64,000 nucleotides of DNA from Limnanthes douglasii subsp. nivea (GCA_036936605.1 JAUPFV010000001.1:321744250-321808249); one strand, 5' to 3'. Counted from the stretch's first letter, positions 45,663 to 55,772 are shown. Notes: generated from the letters alone by a model not told the origin. Numbers and translations: made by a program.

Positions 45663-46020
45663 TATAATAAAACACCCACTAACTTCCACCAATCTATCAA
45701 AACTTTATTTCTGATTTGACAAAAAGCTTCCACCAATTATCTTCAGTATAATAAAACACCCACTAACTTCCACCAATCTATCAAAACTTTATTTCTGATT
45801 TGACAAAAAGCTTCCACCAATTATCTTCAGTATAATAAAATACCCACTAACTTCCACCAATCTATCAAAACTTTATTTCTGATTTGACAAAAAGCTTCCA
45901 CCAATTATCTTCAGTATAATAAAACACCCACTAACTTCCACCAATCTATCAAAACTTTATTTCTGATTTGACAAAAAGCTTACTCAATTATCTTCAATAT
46001 AATATATACACCCACTAACT
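45663..46020. repeat. 84-bp tandem array between divergent Harbinger genes
   Basis: Units start at 45,663, 45,747, 45,831, 45,915 and about 45,998; the first four are almost identical, with only single-base changes, and the last is partial. The unit begins TATAATAAAACACCCACTAA and contains CTTCCACCAA twice. Confidence 0.97.
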
Positions 46021-46163
46021 CCACTCACCACAAATGCTTCTATAAATACACAGAATCCATAACTTCTTCCAATTCAAAACACTTGCCACAACTTTTCCAA
46101 CTCGAAACATTTCTCACAACCCTTTTTCCAATTCAAAAGACTTCTCTGATATTTTTTCAACAA
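46020..46163 (+). promoter_or_regulatory. Promoter and leader of Harbinger transposase
   Basis: TCTATAAATACAC at 46,041-46,053 is a good TATA box, followed by a CA/CT-rich leader in which (AA)CTCGAAACATT and CAATTCAAAA phrases repeat, then ATG at 46,164 in AAAATGAGT context. Confidence 0.65.
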
Positions 46164-46796
46164 AATGAGTTACAATAAACCTGATTTTTCTCGTATGCTT
46201 TCGGAATGGGAAGCATGTTTTGAAGAGTCTCAGAGTGATATTCAAAATTTTGTTAACGTTAGTAACTTAGTTTGAAGTCAGACTATGACATATCTTGCAA
46301 AAATGTATACGGAAACTGGTACGGGAAATTCAAGTGGTGAAGCTTCAAAACCTCGTGGCTTCGATCACCGATTAACCTTCAAGAGAAATTATTCTCTAAA
46401 ATGCAAGAATCATACCGTAAGGACGTTGAAAGAGCGTTTGGTATTCTACAATCTCAGTTTTCCATAATAAAAAACCCTGGCCGCGGATGGAGTACTGAAC
46501 ATCTTTCTAATATCATGATTACATGTGTGATATTACATAACATGATTGTGGAAGACGAACGTGAGGAGTATGCAGACGAAGATTCTGACGACGATGAAAT
46601 TGATCCCGCCATATCTCGTCGAGCACGAGCACGTATATATGAATGTGGTAATGTGGATATGGACAATAGGAGTGGAAATATTTCACTTGAGGACTATATG
46701 ATTCGTCATCGGTCAATCCGCAGCGAAGTATTAAACAAACGGCTCCAAGATGATCTTGTCAAACATGTGTGGTCCGAATGTGGTCGACATGAGTAG
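46164..46796 (+). pseudogene. Harbinger transposase, central part deleted
   Basis: The N-terminus reads MSYNKPDFSRMLSEWEACF up to a stop near 46,273. Then, without the core that should hold the first two catalytic Asp residues, text resumes with INLQEKLFSKMQESYRKDVE and FGILQSQF, where the Glu of RKDVERAFG is the last catalytic acid, followed by CVILHNMIVEDEREEY and an Asp/Glu-rich linker to the stop at 46,796. So this is an internally deleted, inactive transposase. Confidence 0.85.
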
Positions 46797-46822
46797 TATT
46801 CACTGTTGTTTATCTTTAAAGT

Positions 46823-46904
46823 TTTTTCAAATGTTGTTTCAGTGAAATGTTTTTAATTTAAGATTTTTCCAATGTTGTTTAAGTGAATTGTTTTTAATTT
46901 AAGA
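46823..46904. repeat. 41-bp tandem duplication
   Basis: Two copies of about 41 bp ending in GTTTTTAATTTAAGA, with a few differences, just downstream of the transposase stop. Confidence 0.75.
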
Positions 46905-47212
46905 TTGTACTATGATATGTAAGTTTAATGCTGGTTAAGTTTAGTTTGTAACCCTTTTTCATTCGGATTCTAGTTTTTTTATTACACTTTTTGCAGTTGT
47001 TTTTTTAACAATTGTTAATTGTTTTAAAAATTCAGCTATATAAATATTAAGTTGACAATACAGCATTAAACATTAAACATGAACATTTAAACGCAAACTA
47101 AAAAACACCATAAAAATATAACACAACATTAGACGTGAATGTAAAACAAATATAACACAACATAAAGTTTAATTAAAGTCATATCATTCGTCAATGGTAG
47201 AAAAAAACACCC
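46905..47212. other. Spacer upstream of the E2F-like cluster
   Basis: AT-rich; contains repeated ATAACACAACATAAA phrases at about 47,118-47,168. No gene. Confidence 0.5.
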
Positions 47213-47330
47213 GGCGGGAAAAAACAAATGAAGTGAAGGTTTCCCGCCTCAAAACGTTTTACGCGGGAACAAAAACACTCTTTCCCGCGTATTATTTTAG
47301 AATTGAACAACCGAGTTTGAGTCTATAAAT
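47213..47330 (+). promoter_or_regulatory. E2F-like site cluster and TATA box
   Basis: GGCGGGAAA (47,213-47,221, reverse), TTTCCCGCC (47,240-47,248), GCGGGAAC (47,263-47,270) and TTTCCCGCG (47,281-47,289) match the E2F consensus TTTSSCGC exactly or with one change. TATAAAT follows at 47,324-47,330. Together they look like an S-phase type promoter for the ORF downstream. Confidence 0.62.
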
Positions 47331-47444
47331 ACCATATTTCACTCTATGAAACTAAACATTTTAGTTATAACAATAGGTGATTCAGGCTGGAATGTGCACG
47401 AAGATGCAAGCCTCCTAAGCGCATTTGACTTCGTCAGAGGTACG

Positions 47445-47840
47445 ATGCAAGAGGAGATTCCAGGTTTCGTCGATGCGGTTTTGTGCAGAATGTTCTTCAA
47501 CCACGGTAGGGAGGCATCATGTCCGGGATGTTTAATGCCCCGACCACGCGGACGCGAAGAAGTCGCCAATAGGTTAGCTTATCTTAAGCCAATGACTATA
47601 CAGATTGAGTCACTGGCTTACGAGACCCGTTTACATGTCCAATATGTATTCAACATGGGATCCCAAGGTACAATTACGCAGGAGATGGTGTCACATGCGA
47701 CGCAGCAAAGGGAGCAAGAAATAGCCGACGCAATAGCCAGCGCCGTTGAAACGTACTCAACTCCCGAAGGAAGTAGTGATGGAGAGGAATATTCGTTCGA
47801 GAAAATATTTGAGTATGGAATGAACTATCCGACACCGTAA
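47445..47840 (+). CDS. Unidentified 131-aa protein
   Basis: The frame is open from ATG 47,346, but that codon is only about 16 bp from the TATA box, so the first usable start is probably Met34 at 47,445 (MQEEIPGFVDAVLCRMFF). It contains HGREASCPGCLMPRPRGREE, with one Cys-x2-Cys, then a helical part and an acidic end (GSSDGEEYSFEKIFEYG). Stop at 47,840. I do not recognise the family. It lies downstream of the Harbinger remnant in the same direction and behind the E2F-like cluster; it could be a host gene, a captured gene, or part of an unrecognised element. Confidence 0.45.
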   Translation: MQEEIPGFVDAVLCRMFFNHGREASCPGCLMPRPRGREEVANRLAYLKPMTIQIESLAYETRLHVQYVFNMGSQGTITQEMVSHATQQREQEIADAIASAVETYSTPEGSSDGEEYSFEKIFEYGMNYPTP

Positions 47841-48292
47841 AACTAAGTGTGAAATGCTAACTCAGGGTTAGCTTATCTATCATTTGGTTTAAGTTATGTG
47901 CTTATGTACTTCTAGTTATGCAATGCTTTTGATTTAAGTGTAATGTTTTAATGAAATCTGGCATTCTCGGTCTTTTCAAGATAATTATTGTATATTATAG
48001 TTAATGCAATCAGTGAAATGTCACCCCCGTAGTAATTTCAAAGGGTTAAAATTTTCAAATTTATGAATAAAATGACATTTGCTTAACACCATTGAATTAA
48101 AAAAATATTAATATAAGTTATTAATTAACAATATAGGTTTAATTATTTATTATAGAATTAGTAAATGTAGGATGATAATGTAAATACTGAGAGAGTGAGA
48201 TGGAATGAGAAATTAAGAGAGTCAAATGAATAGTTAAAAAATAAATATTATTTTATTGTAAATAAAAATTAAACACAAAAATTTATAACATA
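47841..48292. other. Spacer with a MULE-end-like site
   Basis: No gene. GTGAAATGTCACCCC at about 48,014 resembles the Pack-MULE right end (GGGAAATGACACCC), but no 9-bp duplication partner was found. Confidence 0.4.
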
Positions 48293-51125
48293 ATTTTTTT
48301 TTTGGCGAAAAGACTCTTATATTATATTAAAACGAAATAATAGTCTAATACAACTAAAGGACCAGACAGGCCCAGGATCAAATAAACAATAACCTGATAC
48401 TTAGCCTCTCCAAATACAAAACCCTAGATTCACTCCCAATCCTCTCTCTCAGACCAAATCGAAATCACCCCCAATTGAAAACCTAAATCAACCCTCATAC
48501 AAATCGAACAAGCACCCAATCGAGCCAAATCCACAAGCCTTCTCCAATAGACTCGATAGATCGATCCAAAGCAGCAATCAGAAGCTCAACCAGGGTCAAT
48601 GTAACCGACGCCAAGACTCTCCAATGTAACTATAGCCAAAAGCTCCACCGGTGCATCAACAACCTTGAACGATTTGTCACCGTTCGCCTTCAAGGCCCAC
48701 CTCGATATCCAGTCGGCGGCCGAATTCTGAGTACGCGATACATACCGGAGAGTCATCGAGTGATGAATCAAACTTCTGCACACCGACAGCATCGAGAGAG
48801 AAGTCTTCACACCAAAGGCAAGAGAATCAATTAGAGACTGGCAATCGGACTCCACATCGACGTTCACCAGGCCGTTACGACGACAGTAAGAGACGGCCTC
48901 AACCATTGCTAAGCATTCAGCTTCAAAGGGTCCGACTTTGCCAAAACAGAAGCCATGACCAAACATAAGATTCCCAAGGTTGTCTCTGACCAAAAAGCCT
49001 CCACTGGCTTCACCGGTGTAGCTGCACGCTCCGTCAACGTTAACCTTGAGTCTGCCAGAAGGAGGAAACTCCCACTTCAGGTACCGCACTCTATGCTTTC
49101 TTCTGTAAATAGAACTACATCCTAGAGCCAAGCCCGCCCTGTGTAAACCTGACCAATGAGTCGATTTTAAACCAACATTAGCATCAATACCCTTTATTAT
49201 TCTGTTAATGCTTAAAATAGAACTTTCAAATCCCTCATAGGACCCAGAAAACTTAGAAGCGTTTCTATTACGCCAAATAGTCCAACAGATAATCTGTGGG
49301 ACTAGATGAGTAATATGAAACTTGCCTTTAGAAACCCAGAACCAGGTATAGAACATGTGACTGATGGTCATAAATCTACCTATAGGAACCTTGAAAAGAA
49401 CACCATAATAGTTCCACAGAGATCAGGCATACCCACAGTTGATGAAGAGATGATTCTTCTCTTCACAACTGTGGCAAAACTGGCATTTTGAGACTAAAGT
49501 AAAACGCCTTTTCAGGAGAACACTGTCAATTGGGATAAAATTCTTTAACAGTTTCCAACAAAGAAACGAAAACTTTCTTGGGACTAAATGGCTCCAAATC
49601 TTCTTGAAAATGTTTTGCTTAGTGTGTTTAACTCTGATAATGTCCCAAGTTAAGTTAGTTTTAAAAGTTTTATCTTCAGAAACAGTCCACTCAATCCTGT
49701 CTTCCCTTCCCAGATCAAGCTTCACACACTTAATGTGTGAAATACGATCTTGGGATAAGAAGTTAAGAAGAGTGAAGTCCCAATTTGTGTCCTTCCAAAA
49801 GGTTTTAACTTTAGCAGGAAGAATCCAATTTCTGTGATCAGAATCAGAGACTATAGGAGACATGCCATGCCAGGCATCTCTCCAAAAGTCTACATCACCA
49901 TTACCCACATGCCAGTGAATATAACCATCAGCCTGAGCCCTAACAGCAACTAAACGCTTCCAAATAATAGAGTCAGAAGGGCTACAACTAGCAATAGAAG
50001 GGTGACTATTCATACAATAGGTATGATACATTAAATCAGACCAGAGAGATTGACCTTGTCTAAATAAAAACCATAATTTGAAAGAGAAAGTGGTTTGAAT
50101 ATCAGACAGTGACTTGATGTTCAAACCACCTTCATCATAGGGCTTACATAAAGAGCCCCATGAAGTCCAATGAATGGCTTTGTCATTAAAATTAGATCTC
50201 CAAAGGAATTTATTGAAACACAATTCAATTTTATTCAAAACAGACTTAGGAATTAAGGTGTTCTGCATCCAATAATATACAATTGGGTGAAGAACACTCT
50301 TAATGAGGGAAAGTCTCCCCCCAAAATACAAAGACTTAAGATCCCAAATTTGAATTTTATTGTAAATGGAAGAAATTAAACTGATAAAATTTCTTCCCTT
50401 ATTGATTGTAGAGATATTGATGCCCAAATATTGAAAATGAGCATGGTCCAGCTTGAAACCAGTAGCAGCCTTCAATCTTGAGTTAGCAGCCAGAGTCATC
50501 TTTGTTGAGGTAATTATTTTTGTTTTGTCCTTATTGATCAACTGCCCAGATGCAGACTGATAATTATCAAGAATGTTACTCAGGCTAGCCAGAGTAGAAG
50601 CTGCACTGTTAGAGAAGATGACAATGTCATCAGCAAAGGCAAGACAAGGTAACATATAATTTTATTTAAGATAGTATTTCATAGTAGGATTAGAAGTATA
50701 TGCATCAGAAAGACCTCTTAGGAGAGCCTCCTCAGCAAGAATGAAAAGGCTTGGGGATAAAGGATCCCCTTGCCTTAAGCCATTCTTCTGAGGGAAATAA
50801 CCAACACTACTGCCATTAATCAGAATGGATATCATGACATTAGAGATCAGAGACTGAATAAGGACCATTAGCCTACTAGAGAAACCAAATTTGTCCATAA
50901 CCTTAATGACAAAGGCATGAGACAGTCTGTCAAAAGCCTTTGTCATATCCAATTGCATAATAATATTCCCCTTAGAAGGTCTCCTGTTGATGTTATGTAA
51001 CATTTCCTTAATAGTTAAAATATTGTCATGAATGAGCCTATGTCTCACAAATGCACCTTGACAATTAGAGACAATCTTAGGCAGAATAAGAGCCAGTCTA
51101 GTATTGATAAGAGAAGAAATCAATC
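48293..51125 (-). mobile_element. 5'-truncated LINE (non-LTR) retrotransposon
   Basis: Minus-strand RT, zinc-binding and RNase H regions followed by a 3' end that reads CTTTTCGCC and then a run of ten A at 48,294-48,303, typical of plant LINE tails. The endonuclease and first part of RT are missing: similarity starts at about 51,123, where the repeat-rich sequence of the Ulp1 element begins. I could not find matching target duplications. Confidence 0.92.
48586..51123 (-). pseudogene. LINE reverse transcriptase-RNase H, two nonsense codons
   Basis: One continuous frame interrupted only by TAA at 50,662-50,664 and TGA at 49,423-49,425 (probably an old Trp TGG). RT: NCQGAFVRHRLIHDNI, MQLDMTKAFDRLSH (catalytic Asp), KNGLRQGDPLSPSLFILAEE, and LAFADDIVIFSN (FADD). 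Then a zf-RVT type segment CQFCHSCEEKNHLFINC near 49,440-49,490. RNase H at 48,600-49,090: VNVDGACSYTGEASGG (Asp), FEAECLAMVEA (Glu), VESDCQSLID (Asp), NSAADWISR (Asp). Good preservation suggests a young insertion. Confidence 0.93.
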
Positions 51126-51135
51126 CACATGCTTA

Positions 51136-51480
51136 CGATTCGCATGCTATAATGCGCATGCTATAATGCGAATTGTCTTCAACTCTAAAATATTGCATCA
51201 ACAAACAAAATATCACAATCCACATGCTAAGATGCGAATTATGACCAGAACAGATATCAGGACTTCTGGCTGCTTGTGTATCGCATGATATGATGCGAAT
51301 TGGGAACAACCATAATTCCTGATATTTGCTCACACATTGCATGGTAAGCTGCGAATCGTGCTTTTATAAAAATACCAGGACTTTCAGTGGGCTGCAAATC
51401 GCATGGCATGCTGCGAATTGCATGAAAATCAGTAATATTGATAAACAAGTAATATATCAAGTTATGATGCGAATTGTTTG
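51136..51480. repeat. Palindromic repeat cluster (TTCGCATG...ATGCGAATT)
   Basis: At least six imperfect palindromes: about 51,137-51,175, 51,216-51,241, 51,280-51,302, 51,336-51,358, 51,388-51,421 and 51,461-51,478. A second phrase, CAGGACTT or CCTGATATTTG, recurs between them. Confidence 0.88.
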
Positions 51481-51653
51481 CAAATGGTAATTGGATGTGA
51501 ATCGTATATATGATTAAAAGTGTGTAAAAAAATTGGATTACAAAAAAGAGGATTACAGTCTTCATGCACTAACAAATGCTCACACAAATCACTACATCTT
51601 ATTAGTGTTTGTTAGTCACATTCCAAAAAAGCAAACTAAAAAAGCCAACTCTA

Positions 51654-52103
51654 TCAGTCATCAGTAGAGGATTCTTCACCATCTTTCTCCTCTGTGTGGT
51701 GATCATCAGGCTTTTCCTCTTCCTCTTCGTTATCTACGTCCATCATGCATAAAGTTTTTGTCCTTGATGGACCGGCTTCGATGTTCCTCTTCATTTTGTT
51801 GTTTGAAACCTCTGTCTTCTGAGGTGGAACCTCTGCTGGGTGAGGTACAGCAGCAACAATTGGAACCTCTTCTGGCTGAGGTTCAGCAGCAACCATTGGA
51901 ACAACTTCCACTGGTTGAGAGTCAGCAGAGAAGTAGTCCTCTATGTTTAAATCAAGGACAGAGACTGGGCTGTTTGGTGGTGCTACTGGCATGATCAAGT
52001 CATCGCTCCAGTTGGTGGTTAAGGATGACCAAGAGTCACCTAGAGAACCAAGTGAACCAGAGTATGAGTATGTGGTGGTGGTTGTGGTGGTGGAAAATGA
52101 CAT
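51654..52103 (-). CDS. Unidentified 149-aa Thr-, Pro- and acid-rich protein
   Basis: A complete frame: MSFS followed by seven Thr, then a Ser/Gly/Leu-rich part, SVLDLNIEDYFSADSQPV, two imperfect repeats of about 15 residues (VVPMVAAEPQPEE / VPIVAAVPHPAEV), a basic KMKRNIEAGPSR, and an acidic tail ending EESSTDD. No known domain. It has a convincing promoter upstream (TATAAATAA at 52,186-52,194 reverse, leader, ATG in TCATGTC). It is antisense-free and in the same direction as the Ulp1 gene. It may be an element gene or a captured host gene; probably disordered. Confidence 0.55.
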   Translation of the reverse strand: MSFSTTTTTTTYSYSGSLGSLGDSWSSLTTNWSDDLIMPVAPPNSPVSVLDLNIEDYFSADSQPVEVVPMVAAEPQPEEVPIVAAVPHPAEVPPQKTEVSNNKMKRNIEAGPSRTKTLCMMDVDNEEEEEKPDDHHTEEKDGEESSTDD

Positions 52104-52200
52104 GACTGTTGGAATTTGAAGAGAACAAGAGGTATTTTTAAAAAAATATAGAGTTTGTTTTAAAATTAGCCTCTGGTTACCAGTGTTATTTATACGGAAA
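52104..52200 (-). promoter_or_regulatory. Core promoter of the 149-aa gene
   Basis: On the minus strand CCGTATAAATAACAC lies about 85 bp before the ATG, with a pyrimidine/AT leader (CTCTTGTTCTCTTCAAATTCC). Spacing suits transcription start near 52,160. Confidence 0.6.
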
Positions 52201-52765
52201 GGAGGGAGTCTGAGCTAATGAGGTGGTGGTGTGGCTATATTAATCATTACATAGCCTCCATATCCAATGAGCAATTAATGGGCTCTGGACCTCTGGTGAT
52301 TAGATTGTTTTTTGAGTGCTTAATGTCGTTAACGGTTACCAAGGCATACGCCATAGCCTGTTCGTATTCTTGAACGATATATTTTGAATTATTTATTTTA
52401 TACCAGGAGTTGATGCAAACTGTTGTTTAATATGATATACCAGGAGTGGCTGCAAATTGTTCAGTGATAATTAAGCATCTATCAGGTTAGGATGCGGATT
52501 GTTTCGTGAGAATCCTTTTTTAAGATATACTAGGAGTTGCTACGAAATGTTTGGTGGGAATTGTTCGAATATTAACTAACCCTTATATATCAGGGTATCA
52601 TGTGAACTGTTTGATAGGAAATATGTCCTACATATATCTGGGAATTGCACATTTCTGAAATTTTAAAAAGTCTATGTACATGAAAAAATACTGTGAATGT
52701 ATATGCACACCAAAAAATTACAATCAATGTATTTACACCAGAAAACCATAATGTTTTACTTCGGA
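52201..52765. other. Spacer with repeat remnants
   Basis: Between the two minus-strand genes. 52,400-52,630 repeats ATACCAGGAGT(T/G)G(A/C)TGCAAA and ATCTATCAGG phrases followed by GATGCGGATTG or ATGTGAACTG, related to the palindromes elsewhere in this element. No gene. Confidence 0.65.
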
Positions 52766-53616
52766 TCACCCGTACTTCACAGTGTCTTTGTCGTTTAAGA
52801 AGAAATCAAACATTTCTGCTTTGAAGGCAGTGACCATATCTTTGTCGTATTTTTTCTGCACATATCCATGCTGGATAGTATCTCTGGCGTATTTGCAGAC
52901 AAAAATACCACAGTCCAGGGTGCCAGGTTTTTGTTGTGGGATTTTTCTTTCATTTTTCACCTTCCACCCTGTGCTTGATTTAGGTAGGAATCCTTTGTCC
53001 ACCAAATATTTGATCTGGTTATAACAATTACTGTTAGGAACCAGTACAAAAACTTAAACAGTTGTTACCACACAATTCACATCATAGGCTGCAAATTGTG
53101 TGACAACCAATCCAACATGTACATGTCAAGCAATTCACAGCATAGGGTGCGAATTTTTTGGTATTCAATCCATTTTGTCTGCAATCATTTCGCAGCCTAT
53201 GTTTCGAAATGTGCACCAGCCAAAATGATTCGCATCCTAGGCTGCGAACTCTTTTATGGATACGCTGCAAATTGCAATTGATTTGCTCACATTTTACAGC
53301 ATACCTTGATCACATTTCGCAACATGTATTGATCATGCATATTTTAAAATGTGTTTAAAGGTAAGTTAATAATTGGGGATATTACCAGATTGATAGGTGT
53401 CCTTGTGGTGTGGTCTATCGCTTTCAGTTTAGGCAGAAGTGGGTTGTAGTTTGTTACCGACCTGCCGTCGACGTCAATGACTAGCAACGTCCAATGGTTT
53501 ATCTGGTCATTTGTCTCAGTGCATATTGGAATGATGATGATGTTGGGGTTTTCGGGCGCTTTGCTAAAAGCTGCGTCCACCAAATTTGTTACTTCCCATC
53601 CTGATTCCATTTGATA
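52766..53616 (-). pseudogene. Ulp1 protease catalytic exons
   Basis: Exon 53,386-53,616 reads YQMESGWEVTNLVDAAF, IIIIPICTETNDQ, then HWTLLVIDVDGRSVTNYNPL, where His is catalytic and the usual Asp (YDPL/YDSL) is Asn. A GTAATA...ACCAG intron (53,015-53,385) is followed in frame by IKYLVDKGFLPKSS and QQKPGTLDCGIFVCKYARD with the catalytic Cys, ending at the stop 52,766. Ulp1-type enzymes cleave SUMO-like tails. Asp-to-Asn change and upstream stops argue it is inactive. Confidence 0.9.
53073..53250. repeat. Palindromes inside the last Ulp1 intron
   Basis: Four hairpin-like units at about 53,073-53,100, 53,131-53,157, 53,186-53,211 and 53,224-53,250, each of the type CAATTCACAGCATAGG-GTGCGAATT, within the 371-bp intron. 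Confidence 0.9.
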
Positions 53617-53674
53617 CTGCATCCAAGTGTCAGTACATTACAATGAGAACATTTTCTGAAACATTGAAATTTAC

Positions 53675-54754
53675 CTTAGCTAAACTTACTGTAGTCATGC
53701 CCAAAATTATTACGCTTTCATGTAACACTCCTTGAAGTGTTTGGCATGGAACTTTGAAGTCTGCTTCTACAAGCATCTTTTGAATCCAAGCGTCCACAAC
53801 ATAAGAAAGGAGTTGTTTATTTATGTTAAATATACAAGACATGTTTAAAACATTAAAAACAGAATTGGTTGACAATTGGATACCTTTACGTTCAGCTCCA
53901 GTTCTAAAGGTAGTGCCATCGCATCACTCGCTTGCACTCTAATTCCGTATGTAAATTTGGACTCTGGTAACTGCCATACTACTAGATCAGGGGTGTCACT
54001 CTCGTAGGCTTTAACTAACTATATTTTGTGGTATTCTTCGACAGAGATACGGTCAGTTACTTTTGTTTCCTTTGGCCAGCCGTTGTATTCTACTTTTGGC
54101 GGTTCCCGTTCTGTTATAATTATCTATTCCTCTTCCTCTGCCACTGGAGGCTGTGTTGGTGTCAGTAGATTAAAAGTAAGGAAATCTATCTCTTTACTTG
54201 GCTCGATCTTAGTAAATAACAAAAATCAAAATAGAGTCGCAGTCATTATAATGATAACGAACCCAAACGGTTCGCATGCTAACATGCGAATTGTTTGGTT
54301 CCAGCTGAATATATTTCAAGGTATCTATCAGGATAACATGCGAACTGATTGAGGTTCCACTGAACAATTCGCATGCTATCCTGATATTCGTTTGTATAAT
54401 TCAAAATAGATCCACACAATTCTCATTGTATGTTGCGAAATCATTTAAAATAGCCCTTACCACACGGGCAGCGACAACCAATGCCGTTGACTTGTTCGGC
54501 ATAGGATCTGGATTGTGTCGGCAGAAATCAGTAAATTCATCCTCCGACATGTTCTCCAAAGATCGTTGTATTATAGAATCATAATATACATTATCAATTT
54601 CATTTAAAAATGTCTGTGAAACTTGAGTGTAAATACCATCAACAAAAGCATCGGGTAAACCTACTGTGTTATCGTTTGACTCTAGAGCTTGCAGTTGATT
54701 TTTTACTAGTGCTACAATTTCACGCTGGCTTAGCAATTCTGACTTTGCGCACAC
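53675..54754 (-). pseudogene. Middle exons of Ulp1-MULE gene
   Basis: Exon ending in a GTAAAT donor at about 53,675: YVVDAWIQKMLVEADFKV and SVIILGMTTVSLAK, the start of the protease fold. Upstream, about 53,885-54,215: EPPKVEYNGWPKETKVTDRI, a TAG, then KAYESDTPDLVVWQLPESKF; a second in-frame TAG lies upstream. 54,401-54,754: RNPQPM-type text is absent, but QREIVALVKNQLQALESND and LENMSEDEFTDFCRHNPDPM form a helical exon of unknown role. The two stops confirm decay. Confidence 0.68.
54270..54385. repeat. Near-perfect palindromes between Ulp1 exons
   Basis: TTCGCATGCTAACATGCGAA at 54,271-54,290 has perfect 8-bp arms. Then 54,327-54,347 and 54,365-54,385 are inverted copies of a 21-bp unit (ATCAGGATAACATGCGAACTG), matching at 19 of 21 positions. 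Confidence 0.95.
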
Positions 54755-54894
54755 TACCGTTGGTCTTTGAGGTGCATCTCCATATGTGGTGTTGTCTTCT
54801 AAGGATGGTCATTCCTGGCTTAGTAGTTCCATCTTCTCAGAGGGATTGACATGTTCTGACTTTTGCGGCGCTATCTTGTGTTAGCCTTTCTCTC

Positions 54895-55235
54895 TTTGCC
54901 AAGGCTATTTGTTGCTGCTGTTGTTGTTCTTATTGTTCTTATTGCTGTTGTTGTGAACTTGTGGCTGTTTCTGTTGGTGTCGTTGTTGTTGTTGCTGTTG
55001 TTCGTGTTGAACTTGTTGTTGTTGCTGCTGTTCGTGTTGAACTTGTTGTTGTTGCTGTTGTTGTTCGTGTTGAACTTGTTGTTGCTGCTGTTGTTGGTGT
55101 TGTTGTTGTTGTTATTGTTGGTGTTGAACTTGTTGTTGTTGCTGTTGTTCGTGTTGAACTTGTTGTTGTTGTTGGTGGTGTTGTTGTTGTTGTTGAAGGT
55201 GTTGTTGTTGTTGTTGTTGTCTGTCGGTCTCCTGT
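54895..55235 (-). repeat. Trinucleotide-rich region coding poly-Gln on the minus strand
   Basis: On the minus strand (CAA/CAG)n encodes QQQQQQ blocks broken by VQHEQ, in units of about 27-33 bp repeated at least six times; one TAA interrupts at about 55,112. It lies where the Ulp1 gene's linker would be, so it probably was a Gln-rich linker of that protein. Confidence 0.85.
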
Positions 55236-55289
55236 TTCATACAAATTTTCAAATAAAAAGGTGGAAGGGTTAAGCATACTATTATCATA

Positions 55290-55480
55290 GTTGCGAACGA
55301 TTCGCATGCTGACCTGATATTTGTTTGGTCAATCTTAAACAAATCGCAGCTCAGCATGTGAATTGTGAAATAACCAATCAACTATAGTAAAAACAATTCG
55401 CAATATACGATGTGAATTGTTCAGCCAGGACTACACAACAGTCCTGATATTTGTTTGATATTATCATATCATGTGATGCA
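55290..55480. repeat. Palindrome remnants
   Basis: ATTCGCATGCTGACCTGATA at 55,300-55,319, AAATCGCAGCTCAGCATGTGA at 55,338-55,360, AACAATTCGCAATATACGATGTGAATTG at about 55,392-55,417 and GTCCTGATATTTG near 55,441. Confidence 0.85.
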
Positions 55481-55772
55481 TTGTTTGAATATGTATTCAA
55501 CTAGAAAACCCCGCTGAATGTTTTAAATAGATACACTGACTTTGCTTGAATATTTATACAACAGTAAATATTATTATAGGAAACAATTTCATCAGAACAA
55601 ATAAATAAGATATTTGAATCTTAGTGAACTTTTGATCCACTTACATCTTCTAGGATGTCTGGTTCTGCCACTTCTATCTCCTTTGCCCTGTGAAGTACGA
55701 GCTGTTAGTCATTCGGAGGAGACTCGTGTCTTTCTTTCTCCGTCTGTGTCTCCGTCTGTACATAACCATTTT

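Larger units (their letters stand above)
44516..46800. mobile_element. PIF/Harbinger derivative with two divergent ORFs
   Basis: A minus-strand ORF1 (Myb/NAM-associated type) and a plus-strand transposase remnant diverge from a shared spacer that holds an 84-bp tandem array. This pair of proteins is the PIF/Harbinger signature. Terminal repeats and the 3-bp target duplication were not found, so the limits are those of the genes. Confidence 0.78.

Noticed and set aside
45663..46020. CRISPR-like array
   Set aside because: Units are directly adjacent 84-bp tandem copies without variable spacers, in a plant transposon promoter.
48014..48040. Left terminus of the Ulp1 element
   Set aside because: GTGAAATGTCACCCC resembles a Pack-MULE end, but the flanking nine bases (ATGCAATCA) do not recur beyond 57,637.
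54863..55290. Plus-strand poly-Leu or poly-Val frames
   Set aside because: They are shadows of the CAA/CAG repeat, which reads as poly-Gln on the strand of the Ulp1 gene.
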